From: Chloroflexota bacterium
GTDB taxonomy: Bacteria > Chloroflexota > Dehalococcoidia > UBA2979
Length of the DNA stretch: 10,431 nucleotides
Assembly (NCBI GenBank): GCA_947446155.1
Contig: CANFFZ010000070.1
Location: forward strand, 1 to 10,431
Reading direction: 5' to 3'
The position numbers and the translations under genes were made by a program. Under the pieces are notes generated by a model. That model saw nothing but the letters and a program-made list of their open reading frames with translations. It did not search any database and had not been told where the DNA came from. The number at the start of each line of letters is the position of its first letter. The stretch's first letter is position 1. Below are positions 1 to 6,786 of this stretch, in pieces.

Positions 1-35
1 GCGTCCACCGCGGCGCTCGAGGCTGCGGTGGACGC
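1..35 (-). terminator. Hairpin after the leftward peptidase/AKP-peptide pair
   Basis: An 11-base inverted repeat (1-11 with 25-35, perfect) encloses a 13-base loop. It begins directly after the stop codon at 36-38 of the leftward small gene. Position and GC-rich stem fit an intrinsic terminator for transcription moving left. The expected T-run would lie beyond the window edge, so only the stem can be confirmed. Confidence 0.6.
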
Positions 36-161
36 CTACTTCGCCACGGGCTTCCTCGCCGCCGGCTTGGTGGCGGGTGCCTTCGCGGCCGGCTTCTTGG
101 CCGCGGGCTTGGCGGCCGGTTTCTTCGCGACTGGCTTGGCGGCGGGCTTCGACGGAACCAT
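36..161 (-). CDS. 41-residue Lys/Ala/Pro-rich repeat peptide (histone H1-tail-like)
   Basis: The minus-strand frame from ATG at 161 to TAG at 36-38 encodes 41 residues: 14 Ala, 11 Lys, 9 Pro, one Arg and no acidic residue. The core unit is KPAAK/KKPAAK repeated with small variations (A-to-T, A-to-V, K-to-R). A near-ideal Shine-Dalgarno, AAGGGAG, lies six bases before the ATG, and the M16 peptidase stop is 23 bases upstream, so the gene is probably the second cistron of that operon. A hairpin follows immediately after its stop. Such repeats occur in bacterial histone H1-like proteins and as tails of nucleoid or RNA-binding proteins, where they bind nucleic acid nonspecifically; that role here is inference. 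What is unusual is that the tail stands alone with no folded domain. Variation of the repeat at the protein level with conserved codon phase argues for a translated gene rather than simple DNA repeat, but at this length the call stays moderate. Confidence 0.6.
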   Translation of the reverse strand: MVPSKPAAKPVAKKPAAKPAAKKPAAKAPATKPAARKPVAK

Positions 162-184
162 TCGCGGCTCCCTTCGGGGTGCGG

Positions 185-1462
185 CTACGCGCCGTGGAGG
201 ATGGCGTCGAGGCGGTCGGGGGAGGCCGAGGGGCCGACGACGGCGAGTGAGAACTTCGCGTTGGAGAACACCCGGGACGCGACACGCTGGACATCGGGAG
301 CGGTGATGGAGCGCAGGCGCTCGACCGTGACGTCGGGGGGTTCGATGGCGCCGTCCTGAAGCAGTTGGCCGCCGAAGCGCTGCGCGAACGACATCGGTGT
401 TTCGAGGCCGAGGCGGAACGAGCCGGCGGCGTAGTCCTTCGTGCGCGTCAGTTCCTCGGGACTCATCGGCTCCGAGGCGATGCGCTGGAGTTCGCCGATA
501 ATCACCTGGAGGGCCTCCTCCTGATGCTCGCGCGTCACGCCTGCACTCACCGACACCGAGCCGATGTCGCGGTAGCGCGACGACCCGGAGCCGACGGAGT
601 ACGCAAGACCTCGACGTTCACGCACCTCGGTGAAAAGGCGGCTAGACATGCCTCGGCCGAGGGCGGTGTTCATAATGTCGAGCGCGTACTTGTCCGGGTC
701 GCTCCGTCCGATGCCGAGGACCGAGAGCGAGAGATTGCACTGCTCGATCTCGCGCTCGTCGATGCGGATGTACTCGGGCGGCCGCTCGGGCTTCGCGATG
801 TCACGCTCGATCGCCTCGCCCGACGCCCAATCGCCGAACTGCCGGCCCGCGAAGTCGGTGACCCGCGCGGCATCGACGTTGCCGGCGATGGAGAGGACGG
901 CGTTCTGGGGGTGGTAGTAAGTCGCCATGTGCGAGAAGAAGTCGTCGCGGTGCATCGTGCCGACGGTGTCGAGAGTGCCACCGATCGGCCAGCCGATCGG
1001 CTGGTCGCCGTAGGTGGCCTCCGAGATCAGTTCGCTCACCCAGTTCCCCGGTGAGTCCTTCGCGCGACGCAACTCCTGTTGCACGACCGTGCGCTCACGC
1101 TCGACCTCGACTGTCTCCATTAGCGAGCGCTGGAGCATGTCGCCAAGCACATCGAGTCCGGTCTCGACGCGCTCGTACGGGAGGTTGTTCCAGTAGCAGG
1201 TGACTTCTTTGGTGGTGAACGCGTTCAGGCCACCACCCGCGCCCTCGATCGCCTCGGAGATCATCGCGGCGCTCGGGCGACGGCTCGTGCCCTTGAAGAG
1301 CATGTGCTCGATGTAGTGCGAGAGGCCGTTGGTCGTCGGCGTCTCGTCGCGAGAACCGACGCCCACCCAGAGGGAGACGGCGGCGCTTTGAGCGGTGGGA
1401 ATGGGCGTCACCACGACTCGAAGGCCATTCGGGAGGGTCGTGATCGTCCAGTTGTTTGCCAC
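185..1462 (-). CDS. M16 family zinc metallopeptidase (processing-peptidase-like)
   Basis: This is a 425-residue protein from a GTG start at 1462, the normal length for single-domain-pair M16B peptidases. The inverted zinc motif HxxEH is seen as HYIEH (His49, Glu52, His53), with the third zinc ligand Glu130 in VVQQEL exactly 76 residues after the motif, the classic M16 spacing. The N-terminus has the family signature NGLRVVV, and the region after GGGLNAFTTKE matches the substrate-channel strand. The C-terminal half contains RRGLAYSVGSG, the conserved Arg/Tyr segment. The family cleaves short peptides or presequences as clamshell dimers, with one catalytic and often one inactive partner; only the catalytic type is seen here. 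No signal peptide is visible, so it is probably cytoplasmic. The open frame extends upstream to 1684, but those residues would overlap the divergent AOR gene and lack family similarity, so GTG 1462 is preferred although its ribosome site is weak. Confidence 0.93.
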   Translation of the reverse strand: MANNWTITTLPNGLRVVVTPIPTAQSAAVSLWVGVGSRDETPTTNGLSHYIEHMLFKGTSRRPSAAMISEAIEGAGGGLNAFTTKEVTCYWNNLPYERVETGLDVLGDMLQRSLMETVEVERERTVVQQELRRAKDSPGNWVSELISEATYGDQPIGWPIGGTLDTVGTMHRDDFFSHMATYYHPQNAVLSIAGNVDAARVTDFAGRQFGDWASGEAIERDIAKPERPPEYIRIDEREIEQCNLSLSVLGIGRSDPDKYALDIMNTALGRGMSSRLFTEVRERRGLAYSVGSGSSRYRDIGSVSVSAGVTREHQEEALQVIIGELQRIASEPMSPEELTRTKDYAAGSFRLGLETPMSFAQRFGGQLLQDGAIEPPDVTVERLRSITAPDVQRVASRVFSNAKFSLAVVGPSASPDRLDAILHGA

Positions 1463-1510
1463 GATTACGTCCGTTCTGAGCCCCGCGCCCAGACTATCCG
1501 GCGCGATACC

Positions 1511-1539
1511 TACAAACCGTACGTGACAAGCGGTATAAA
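1511..1539 (+). promoter_or_regulatory. Candidate promoter for the AOR gene in the divergent gap
   Basis: The 123-base gap between the M16 start and the AOR start is the only relatively A/T-rich patch nearby. TATAAA at 1534-1539 is a good -10 hexamer, 46 bases before the AOR ATG. Seventeen bases upstream, TACAAA at 1511-1516 is only a poor -35 match, so the -10 carries the call. The same gap should hold the leftward M16 promoter, for which I see no convincing pair of hexamers. Confidence 0.35.
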
Positions 1540-1585
1540 GGGCACCCGCTACGGCCCTGCCGGGGCGGGCTGCTAGGAGGTCGGT

Positions 1586-3457
1586 ATGTCTGAGCGCGCC
1601 TTCAATGGTCGCATCCTGAACGTCAACCTGACCACCGGCCAGCACTGGGTCGAGGAACTGCCCGAGTCGATGTACCGGGAGCATCTCGGGGGGTACGGCC
1701 TCGGCGCCCGTCTGCTGTTCGACCGCATCCCTGCCGACGCCGAGCCGCTCGGCCCGGACAACGTCCTGGGGTTCATGCCGGGCCTGCTCACCGGCACCCC
1801 CCTCTTCGGCCAGCGCTTCCAGGTCGTCTGCAAGTCGCCCAAGAACGGCGGGTGGGGCGACGCCAACTGCGGCGGGGACTTCGGCCCCAGCCTGAAGTTC
1901 ACCGGCTACGACGCCCTCCTCGTCTACGGCCAGGCCACGAAGCCCTCCTACATCTACATCGACGACACCACCGTCGAGGTGCGCGACGCGGCCCCCTACT
2001 GGGGTGGCCTCGCGATCGACACCGAAGACCGGCTGAAGGACGAACTAGGGAAGAAGATCTCCGTCGCCCTGATCGGCCCTGCGGGCGAAAAATTGTCGAT
2101 CATGTCCGGCATCGCGAACGAGCGGGGACGCCTCGCGGCACGTTCCGGCGTAGGTGCGGTCATGGGCTCGAAGATGCTGAAGGCCGTGGTCGTCAAGCCT
2201 GAGAAGAAGATCATGGCGCAGACGAAGGACGTCCTGCAGACCGTGAAGTCGAGCCTCCAGGGGTTCAACCAGGCGTCGAAGACCTTCTTCACGACGTTCG
2301 GCACGACCGGCATCACGGCGAACTCCGCCATCAACGGCGACGCGCCCGTCCTCAACTGGGGTGGCGTCGGTGTCGTCGACCTCGTCGACCGGATGTCGAT
2401 GGCGAACATGAACGGGCCAACCGTCAACGCCAGCATGGAGAAGAAGTACGCCTGCTGGCATTGCCCCGTCGCCTGCGGCGCAGAGTCCGTGGACGGCTCC
2501 GACCGAGGCGAGTTCGCCTTCCCGAAGCACACCCACCGCCCCGAGTACGAGACGATGGGCGCCTTCGGCGTGATGAACGGCGTCAACGACACGGACGCGA
2601 TGATCGCGATCAACCACTGGTGTAACCAGTACGGCCTGGACACGATCTCGACTGGCGCCACGATCTCGTTCGCCATCGAGTGCTACACGGCTGGCCTCCT
2701 CACGAAGGAAGACACGGACGGCATCGACCTGACGTGGGCGAACGCCTCCGCCGTGCTGCAGGCACTGCATGCCATCGGCAAACGCGAGGGCAACCTCGGC
2801 GAGTTGCTGGCGGATGGGACGCGGATCGCGGCGCAGAAGATCGGGCGCAACGCTGGCGACTACGTCACCTCGATCGACGGCGAAGAGCCGCCGATGCACG
2901 ACCCGAAACTCGATGTAGGCTTCGCCGCCTCGTACGCCCTCGACCCCACACCGGCGCGGCACACGCTGTGGTCGCCGGGCAAGTCGAGCAAGTTCCCCAC
3001 GATGAAGCAGGGCCCGAAGGACCGCCGCGCGACGGACGAGCGCGGCCCGCAGTTGAAGGCCGCGCACGAGCAGGCCCACGTCATGAACAGCGCGGGCATG
3101 TGCTATTTCATCTACACGATGTCCCCGACCGATCGCATCCCCGAGTGGATCAACCTCGTCACCGGCTGGGACACCACGCACGAGGAACTCGACATCGCCG
3201 GTGAGCGGATCGCCAACCTGCGCATGGCATTCGCCGTGAAGCACGGGAACAACCCCGCCGCTCGCACCGTCCCCGGCCGCATCCTCGGCAGCCCGCCGCA
3301 GGCTGCCGGCCCGCACGAGGGCGTCACGGTCGACCTCGAAACGATGAAGAACGACTGGTTCGGCGAAGCCGGCTGGGACCCGAAGACCAGCAAGCCGAGC
3401 CGCGCGAAGTTGGAGTCGCTCGGCCTGAAGGACGTCGCGGACGTCCTCGCGGTCTAG
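1586..3457 (+). CDS. Aldehyde ferredoxin oxidoreductase family protein (tungsten-pterin, 4Fe-4S)
   Basis: The protein has 623 residues, close to characterised AORs (about 605). Enzymes of this family oxidise aldehydes to carboxylic acids and pass electrons through one [4Fe-4S] cluster to ferredoxin, using tungsten held by two pterins. Seen here: the N-terminal FNGRILNVNLTTG and GGYGLGARLL signature; the pterin-binding NGGWGDANCGGDFGPSLK stretch (about 87-104); the cluster ligands CxxCxxxC as Cys290, Cys293 and Cys297, with Cys506 in NSAGMC as the fourth; the PEYETMGAFG motif (319-328); NQYGLD (347-352), matching the pterin-contact DxxGL(C/D) motif; and HDPK in the substrate region. The C-terminal GWDPKTSKPSRAKLESLGL ending is also typical. 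Start choice is firm: AGGAGG at 1575-1580 precedes the ATG. The natural substrate cannot be read from sequence, and related families (BamB-type, YdhV-like) share this fold. No ferredoxin, MoaD or pterin-synthesis gene is adjacent, so electron partner and cofactor supply are encoded elsewhere. Confidence 0.93.
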   Translation: MSERAFNGRILNVNLTTGQHWVEELPESMYREHLGGYGLGARLLFDRIPADAEPLGPDNVLGFMPGLLTGTPLFGQRFQVVCKSPKNGGWGDANCGGDFGPSLKFTGYDALLVYGQATKPSYIYIDDTTVEVRDAAPYWGGLAIDTEDRLKDELGKKISVALIGPAGEKLSIMSGIANERGRLAARSGVGAVMGSKMLKAVVVKPEKKIMAQTKDVLQTVKSSLQGFNQASKTFFTTFGTTGITANSAINGDAPVLNWGGVGVVDLVDRMSMANMNGPTVNASMEKKYACWHCPVACGAESVDGSDRGEFAFPKHTHRPEYETMGAFGVMNGVNDTDAMIAINHWCNQYGLDTISTGATISFAIECYTAGLLTKEDTDGIDLTWANASAVLQALHAIGKREGNLGELLADGTRIAAQKIGRNAGDYVTSIDGEEPPMHDPKLDVGFAASYALDPTPARHTLWSPGKSSKFPTMKQGPKDRRATDERGPQLKAAHEQAHVMNSAGMCYFIYTMSPTDRIPEWINLVTGWDTTHEELDIAGERIANLRMAFAVKHGNNPAARTVPGRILGSPPQAAGPHEGVTVDLETMKNDWFGEAGWDPKTSKPSRAKLESLGLKDVADVLAV

Positions 3458-3479
3458 CGGATGATCCTAGAATCGCACA

Positions 3480-3507
3480 CAACGGCCCGCCGATCGGCGG
3501 GCCGTTG
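3480..3507 (+). terminator. Perfect 28-base GC palindrome between AOR and cupin genes
   Basis: The sequence reads identically on both strands over 28 bases, with GATC at the centre, and begins 22 bases after the AOR stop. It would fold into a very stable hairpin of 12 pairs with a four-base loop. This fits a terminator for the AOR transcript, but only CC-TT follows rather than a T-run. TAGAAT at 3468-3473 is a possible -10, in which case the hairpin would lie at the 5' end of a separate cupin transcript. Termination is the simpler reading. Confidence 0.6.
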
Positions 3508-3528
3508 CCTTAGAACGGGAGAGCGACC

Positions 3529-4098
3529 ATGCCCAAAGTCGACACCGACGGTGCCATCAAAGCCTTCATCTCCGACGCACACGCGATCGTGGCGCAGCAT
3601 GGCGGGCAGGTAAACGACGCGTCGCTCGCCGACATCGCGCACCGCATGAAGGACATCGCCCGCTGGAAGAACCTCGAAGCGCTAGCCGATGCGGCACGGG
3701 AGCGTGGCGAGCGGCTCTACAGCGAGCCGGGCGGCGGGTTCCAGTTGATGCTTGCGCACTTCCCGGCCACCACCGCCGTACACACGCACGGCGCGTGGGG
3801 CGTGATGGCCGCCCACAAAGGCAAGGAGTGGTACCGCCAGTACGTCCGCGAGGACGACGGCAGCGCCGAGGGCGAGGCACGCCTGAAACTCGTGCGCGAA
3901 GTCCGCATCGAGCCGGGCGACATCGGCTGGTGGTACTCGCCGCCAGACGACATCCACCAGCAGGTCCCGGACGAGGGTGGAGCCTCCGAGCTGATCATGA
4001 TGAGCGAGCCCCCAGCCAGCGAACGGCTGTACTTCGACCTCGACCACCACACCTACATCCGGGACACGCCCGCCGCGCGTCACTACCCCGCGCGCTAG
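3529..4098 (+). CDS. Cupin-fold protein with three-histidine metal site (cysteine dioxygenase-like)
   Basis: This is a 189-residue protein with an N-terminal helical part (about 1-65) and a double-stranded beta-helix domain (about 66-170). The first cupin motif is VHTHGAWGV with His85 and His87; the second motif carries His143 in PPDDIHQQV. Together these form a three-histidine facial triad of the kind found in thiol dioxygenases, which bind Fe(II) and oxidise small thiols with O2. The WG following the HxH and the aromatic WYRQYVR strand also resemble COG5553-type predicted metal enzymes. No conserved Glu follows the HxH as in ordinary cupins. The start is supported by GGGAGAG five bases before the ATG. 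Substrate is not identifiable; cysteine dioxygenase activity itself is not claimed. It follows the AOR gene after a strong palindrome and precedes a VOC gene in the same direction, so shared function is possible but unproven. Confidence 0.8.
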   Translation: MPKVDTDGAIKAFISDAHAIVAQHGGQVNDASLADIAHRMKDIARWKNLEALADAARERGERLYSEPGGGFQLMLAHFPATTAVHTHGAWGVMAAHKGKEWYRQYVREDDGSAEGEARLKLVREVRIEPGDIGWWYSPPDDIHQQVPDEGGASELIMMSEPPASERLYFDLDHHTYIRDTPAARHYPAR

Positions 4099-4179
4099 TC
4101 CCGCGCGTGTGCCATCCGAGGTGCTGGGCAGCGATGTCTGTGGGCTAACCTCGAAATCCGCACAGCGAAGGAGCCCGCG

Positions 4180-4539
4180 ATGGAAGTCACGTCGTTCAAC
4201 ATCAACATCACCAGCGAGCACCCGGAGAAGTTGCACGAGTTCTACCGGGACGTCGTCGGGCTGCCGGAGAACGACCGGAAGGATGCCTTCCTGGTCGGCG
4301 CGGACGCGCAGATTCTGATCGACGGCCACAGCGAGACGAAGGGTCAGGCGAAGGAGCCTCAGCGCGTCCTCATCAACCTGTTCGTCAACGACATCGCGAA
4401 AGAGCAGGCCGCGCTGGAGGCGAAGGGCGTAAAGTTCATCCGCGACAAGGGCAAAGAGTTCTGGGGCGGCGTGATCTCGACGTTCACCGACCCGGACGGC
4501 AACTACGTGCAGCTGCTCGAGTTCAACCCGCCCGCCTGA
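4180..4539 (+). CDS. VOC superfamily (glyoxalase/bleomycin-resistance fold) protein
   Basis: This is a 119-residue single protein made of two beta-alpha-beta-beta-beta modules, the standard VOC length. Module one runs through HEFYRDVVGLPE (about 19-30), typical of the helix-turn entering the second strand. Module two runs from INLFVNDI to the ending FTDPDGNYVQLLEF, the most recognisable VOC signature. Likely metal ligands are His50 (DGH) and Glu114 (LLEF); the first position, usually His, appears to be Asn8, so metal binding may be weak or altered. VOC proteins include glyoxalases, extradiol dioxygenases, epimerases and drug-binding proteins, and this sequence does not discriminate among them. 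AAGGAG six bases before the ATG supports the start. It lies 81 bases after the cupin gene on the same strand and ends 21 bases from the convergent flavoprotein gene, with no hairpin between. Confidence 0.88.
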   Translation: MEVTSFNINITSEHPEKLHEFYRDVVGLPENDRKDAFLVGADAQILIDGHSETKGQAKEPQRVLINLFVNDIAKEQAALEAKGVKFIRDKGKEFWGGVISTFTDPDGNYVQLLEFNPPA

Positions 4540-4560
4540 GTCCGCACGAACGCGTAGGCG

Positions 4561-5724
4561 CTAGAAGAACGGGAAGTCGACCGGGACGCCGAGTTCCGCC
4601 CGCCCCGCGGCTTCGTACACAAGCGGGCCGATCATGACGTGCGCGACCGCGGTGTGGATATCGCGGAAGATGCGGTCGAGCGGGCTCGACTGCTGGACCG
4701 CTGACGTCGCAAGCGCGCGATGGAGCAGGTCGACAGCGCGGATGCTCTCGTTCGCCGCATGGGCGGCAGCGAGACGCACGCGCGCTCTCGCACGGGCGTC
4801 CGGCTGCTCGCCCGCGACGATGGCCTGCCAGACGCCCTCGCCTGTCGCGTAGAGGTACGCCGAGGCCGCGCCGACGATGGCCGTCGCCTCCGCGATCACC
4901 TGCTGCATCCGACCGGTCTCCTTCAGCGGCACCCCGCCCCACCCGCGTTTGCTGCCGACGACCTCGAGGGCTGCCTCGAGTCCGGCGCGCGCGAGGCCGA
5001 GGTCGTGACTCCCGTGGTTCATCACGAATAGCGGCATCGCGCGGAACCCGACCCAGTCGTGCGCAGGAGCTCCTGGCTGGAGCACGCGCTCATCGGGAAC
5101 GTGTACGCCCTCGACCGTGAAGTCGTTGCTGGCGGTACCGCGCAGGCCTGTCGTGTGCCAGGTGTCGAGCACGGTCACGTCCGCGCGAGGCATCAGGACG
5201 GACTTCACAACGGGATTGCCGTCGTCGTCCTTCAGCGGTTCAGTCGCTCCGCCGGCATAGACCAGACACTCGCCCATGAACCAGTCCGCGTGCGAGGAGC
5301 CGGAGGCGAACGGCCAGCGTCCGCTCACGGTGTACCCACCGCCCTCGACTGGTACCGCGCGACCGATGGGCCGCGCGACGCCGCAGTTGATCGCGCCCTC
5401 GCCCCAGAAGAGCCGGGCCTGCGCGGGAGGCAGGAAGCCCGCGAAGAACGTCGACTGGTTGGCGAGCATCAGCACCCAACCAGTGGAGCCATCTGCCGCC
5501 GCCATCTCCTCGATGACGCGGGACGCCGTGACGGGATCGCACTCGATGCCGCCGATATCCTTCGGCAACGTCATGTAAAAGAGGCCGGCGTCGCGCAGGC
5601 GTTCGACGAGGGCGCTTGGGATGTGTCGCTGGGCTTCGGTCTCATCGGCGGCGGCGCGCACCTCGGCGGCGAGGGTGCGCGCGGCGGCCAGCGGGTCGGC
5701 GGCGGCCCAGAAGGTGGGGGTCAT
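4561..5724 (-). CDS. Acyl-CoA dehydrogenase family flavoprotein, HsaA-like monooxygenase type
   Basis: The protein has 387 residues in the acyl-CoA dehydrogenase fold: an N-terminal helical domain (about 1-120), a middle beta domain (about 120-225) and a C-terminal helical bundle. Visible markers are AADGSTGWVLML in the first domain, WPFASGSSHADWFM and TGLRGTASNDFTVEGVHVP in the flavin-binding middle domain, and RIFRDIHTAVAHVMIGP near the end. The FASGSSHADW segment and the RD-x-H-TA-xx-H ending resemble the oxygenase component of two-component flavin monooxygenases such as HsaA, rather than beta-oxidation dehydrogenases with a catalytic Glu. The substrate is unknown and no flavin reductase is adjacent. 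Although the frame is open further upstream, ATG 5724 is chosen because GAGGAG (minus strand, 5731-5736) sits six bases before it and because family similarity starts there. It lies 76 bases downstream of the repaired stop of the sensor gene on the same strand and may be cotranscribed with it. Confidence 0.88.
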   Translation of the reverse strand: MTPTFWAAADPLAAARTLAAEVRAAADETEAQRHIPSALVERLRDAGLFYMTLPKDIGGIECDPVTASRVIEEMAAADGSTGWVLMLANQSTFFAGFLPPAQARLFWGEGAINCGVARPIGRAVPVEGGGYTVSGRWPFASGSSHADWFMGECLVYAGGATEPLKDDDGNPVVKSVLMPRADVTVLDTWHTTGLRGTASNDFTVEGVHVPDERVLQPGAPAHDWVGFRAMPLFVMNHGSHDLGLARAGLEAALEVVGSKRGWGGVPLKETGRMQQVIAEATAIVGAASAYLYATGEGVWQAIVAGEQPDARARARVRLAAAHAANESIRAVDLLHRALATSAVQQSSPLDRIFRDIHTAVAHVMIGPLVYEAAGRAELGVPVDFPFF

Positions 5725-5800
5725 CGTGTGCTCCTCGTGCACGGGGAGCATACGAGGTGTGGCCCGCTCCTCGTAGCGGGATACGGCCGCTTCGACGCCG

Positions 5801-5949
5801 CTACCTCGGCTCCGGCTCCGAGGCGAGGGCCGGGGTGACGAAGCCCGAGTCGAAGGCAAAGACGGCGGCTTGGGTGCGGTCGCGGACGTCGAGTTTGGCG
5901 AGGATGCGCTTCACGTGCGCCTTCACGGTGCCCTCGCTGACCACGAGGC
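5801..5949 (-). pseudogene. Out-of-frame C-terminal half of a LuxR-type HTH (belongs to the sensor gene)
   Basis: Directly after the HTH start encoded at the end of the sensor ORF, a different minus-strand frame carries the rest of a LuxR/GerE domain: LVVSEGTVKAHVKRIL, then AKLDVRDRTQAAVFAF and a short tail ending at TAG 5801-5803. The first half (LTSRERDVLLLMARGYSNAEIAEA) is in the preceding frame. Adding one base in the GGCC stretch at about 5946-5951 joins them into a textbook domain of about 60 residues. This fragment has no start or ribosome site of its own, so it is not a separate gene. Either the gene is damaged or the sequence lacks one base. The intact recognition helix (SEGTVKAHVKRI) argues that the damage is recent or artefactual. 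Confidence 0.85.
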
Positions 5950-6747
5950 CTCGGCGATCTCTGCGTTCGAGTAGCCGCGCGCCATCAGCAGCAGCACGTC
6001 CCGCTCACGCGAGGTGAGCGTGGCGATGCGGGCGTCCTGCGTCACGGCCGCAGCCGCCGGGCCGTCCTCGATGATTGCAGCGGGCGCTGGGATGTCGCGC
6101 GCACGGCTGCCGAGCATAACGCGCGCCCACTTCGCCGTGACGGCGGCCCAGCCGGAGATCGCGTACGCCGTCAGCACTGCCGCCGCGAGGCCGATCGGGA
6201 CGAGCAGCCACGCGCCGGCGACGGTGTCGATGTGACCCAATGATCCGAAGTCGTAGATCGCACCCTCACGCGCGGCGGTGTTGAAGTTGAAGACCGCCTC
6301 CTGGCCGAATGGCCCGATGTGACTCGCGAACAGTGGCGCGAAGGTGAACGTGACGACAGCCGCGATGCCCACGCTCAGCATGACCAATGCCGCGATGCCG
6401 ATGAACATATGCGTGCCGAGGTAGACCAGCCCGGTCCACGTTGACGGGTCAGTGAGCACCTGCTTCGCCTGCTCGCGCTTCGGGACGTCCCGCTCATACC
6501 AGGTCGGTGGGCGCCGGATCTCGATGTCGACGAGATGTCGTGCCAGCCACGCCTCGAGGTCCCCCGCCCAGCGGGATGCCACCACGCCGACGAGCACGAG
6601 CGCGAGGCCGGGGATCGACCACGCCATCGAGCCGCCGACCGAGAAGACGACGACCACGAACACGAAATAGGCGACACCGAGCGGGAATTGAGCCGCGATG
6701 TACACCGCCCGCTTCGGCACCTTCCACCCCGAGATCGGGTCGAGCAT
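5923..6747 (-). CDS. Membrane sensor protein with C-terminal LuxR-type HTH, frameshifted at both ends
   Basis: As sequenced this frame gives 274 residues. It contains four hydrophobic segments: two near the N-terminus (VYIAAQFPLGVAYFVFVVVV and SIPGLALVLVGVVAS), one in the middle (HMFIGIAALVMLSVGIAAVV) and one after an extracytoplasmic-looking loop (AWLLVPIGLAAAVLTAYAIS). This layout, with an Arg-rich cytoplasmic stretch between helices two and three, matches the 'putative sensor' family (Pfam PF13796), usually found N-terminal to histidine kinases. Here it leads, through an Ala-rich linker, straight into LTSRERDVLLLMARGYSNAE, the first half of a LuxR-type DNA-binding domain; no kinase or receiver domain is present. 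The frame breaks inside the HTH and ends in a false stop at 5923. The ATG at 6747 is probably not the true start: the frame carries family-like coding sequence (an Ala/Pro linker, then PSRLRR) upstream to the G8 run, beyond which it meets a stop. Repaired with one base at each break, the gene runs 6836-5801 and encodes about 345 residues. Confidence 0.75.
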   Translation of the reverse strand: MLDPISGWKVPKRAVYIAAQFPLGVAYFVFVVVVFSVGGSMAWSIPGLALVLVGVVASRWAGDLEAWLARHLVDIEIRRPPTWYERDVPKREQAKQVLTDPSTWTGLVYLGTHMFIGIAALVMLSVGIAAVVTFTFAPLFASHIGPFGQEAVFNFNTAAREGAIYDFGSLGHIDTVAGAWLLVPIGLAAAVLTAYAISGWAAVTAKWARVMLGSRARDIPAPAAIIEDGPAAAAVTQDARIATLTSRERDVLLLMARGYSNAEIAEASWSARAP

Positions 6748-6786
6748 CCGGCGAAGGCGACTGGGGGCGGGGGCGGTTGGCGCCTC

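Noticed and set aside
38..160. Repetitive GGC-TTG-like tract as a DNA tandem repeat or CRISPR-like array
   Set aside because: The units are irregular in length and synonymous codons vary while the Lys/Ala/Pro pattern is kept, so it is coding repetition; there are no spacers.
365..1054. Plus-strand open frame opposite the M16 peptidase
   Set aside because: Shadow of a gene with an intact zinc motif; the low-complexity Arg/Ala composition is expected from the complementary GC-rich codons.
1545..1569. Short GC hairpin before the AOR ribosome site as a riboswitch or attenuator
   Set aside because: Only five paired bases with a long loop and no conserved Moco/Tuco riboswitch features that I can recognise.
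1463..1684. N-terminal extension of the M16 peptidase to the ATG at 1684
   Set aside because: It would overlap the first 99 bases of the AOR gene, covers its ribosome site, and has no M16 similarity or signal peptide; the family alignment begins at GTG 1462.
2045..3316. Long minus-strand open frame (423 codons) inside the AOR gene
   Set aside because: It is antisense to a gene with all AOR motifs, is Arg/Val/Asp-rich in the way of GC-rich shadow frames, and has no recognisable domain or ribosome site.
5059..5838. Plus-strand open frame (259 codons) opposite the flavoprotein gene
   Set aside because: Its content is a mirror of the acyl-CoA dehydrogenase codons with no family similarity; the minus-strand gene has a clear ribosome site and motifs.
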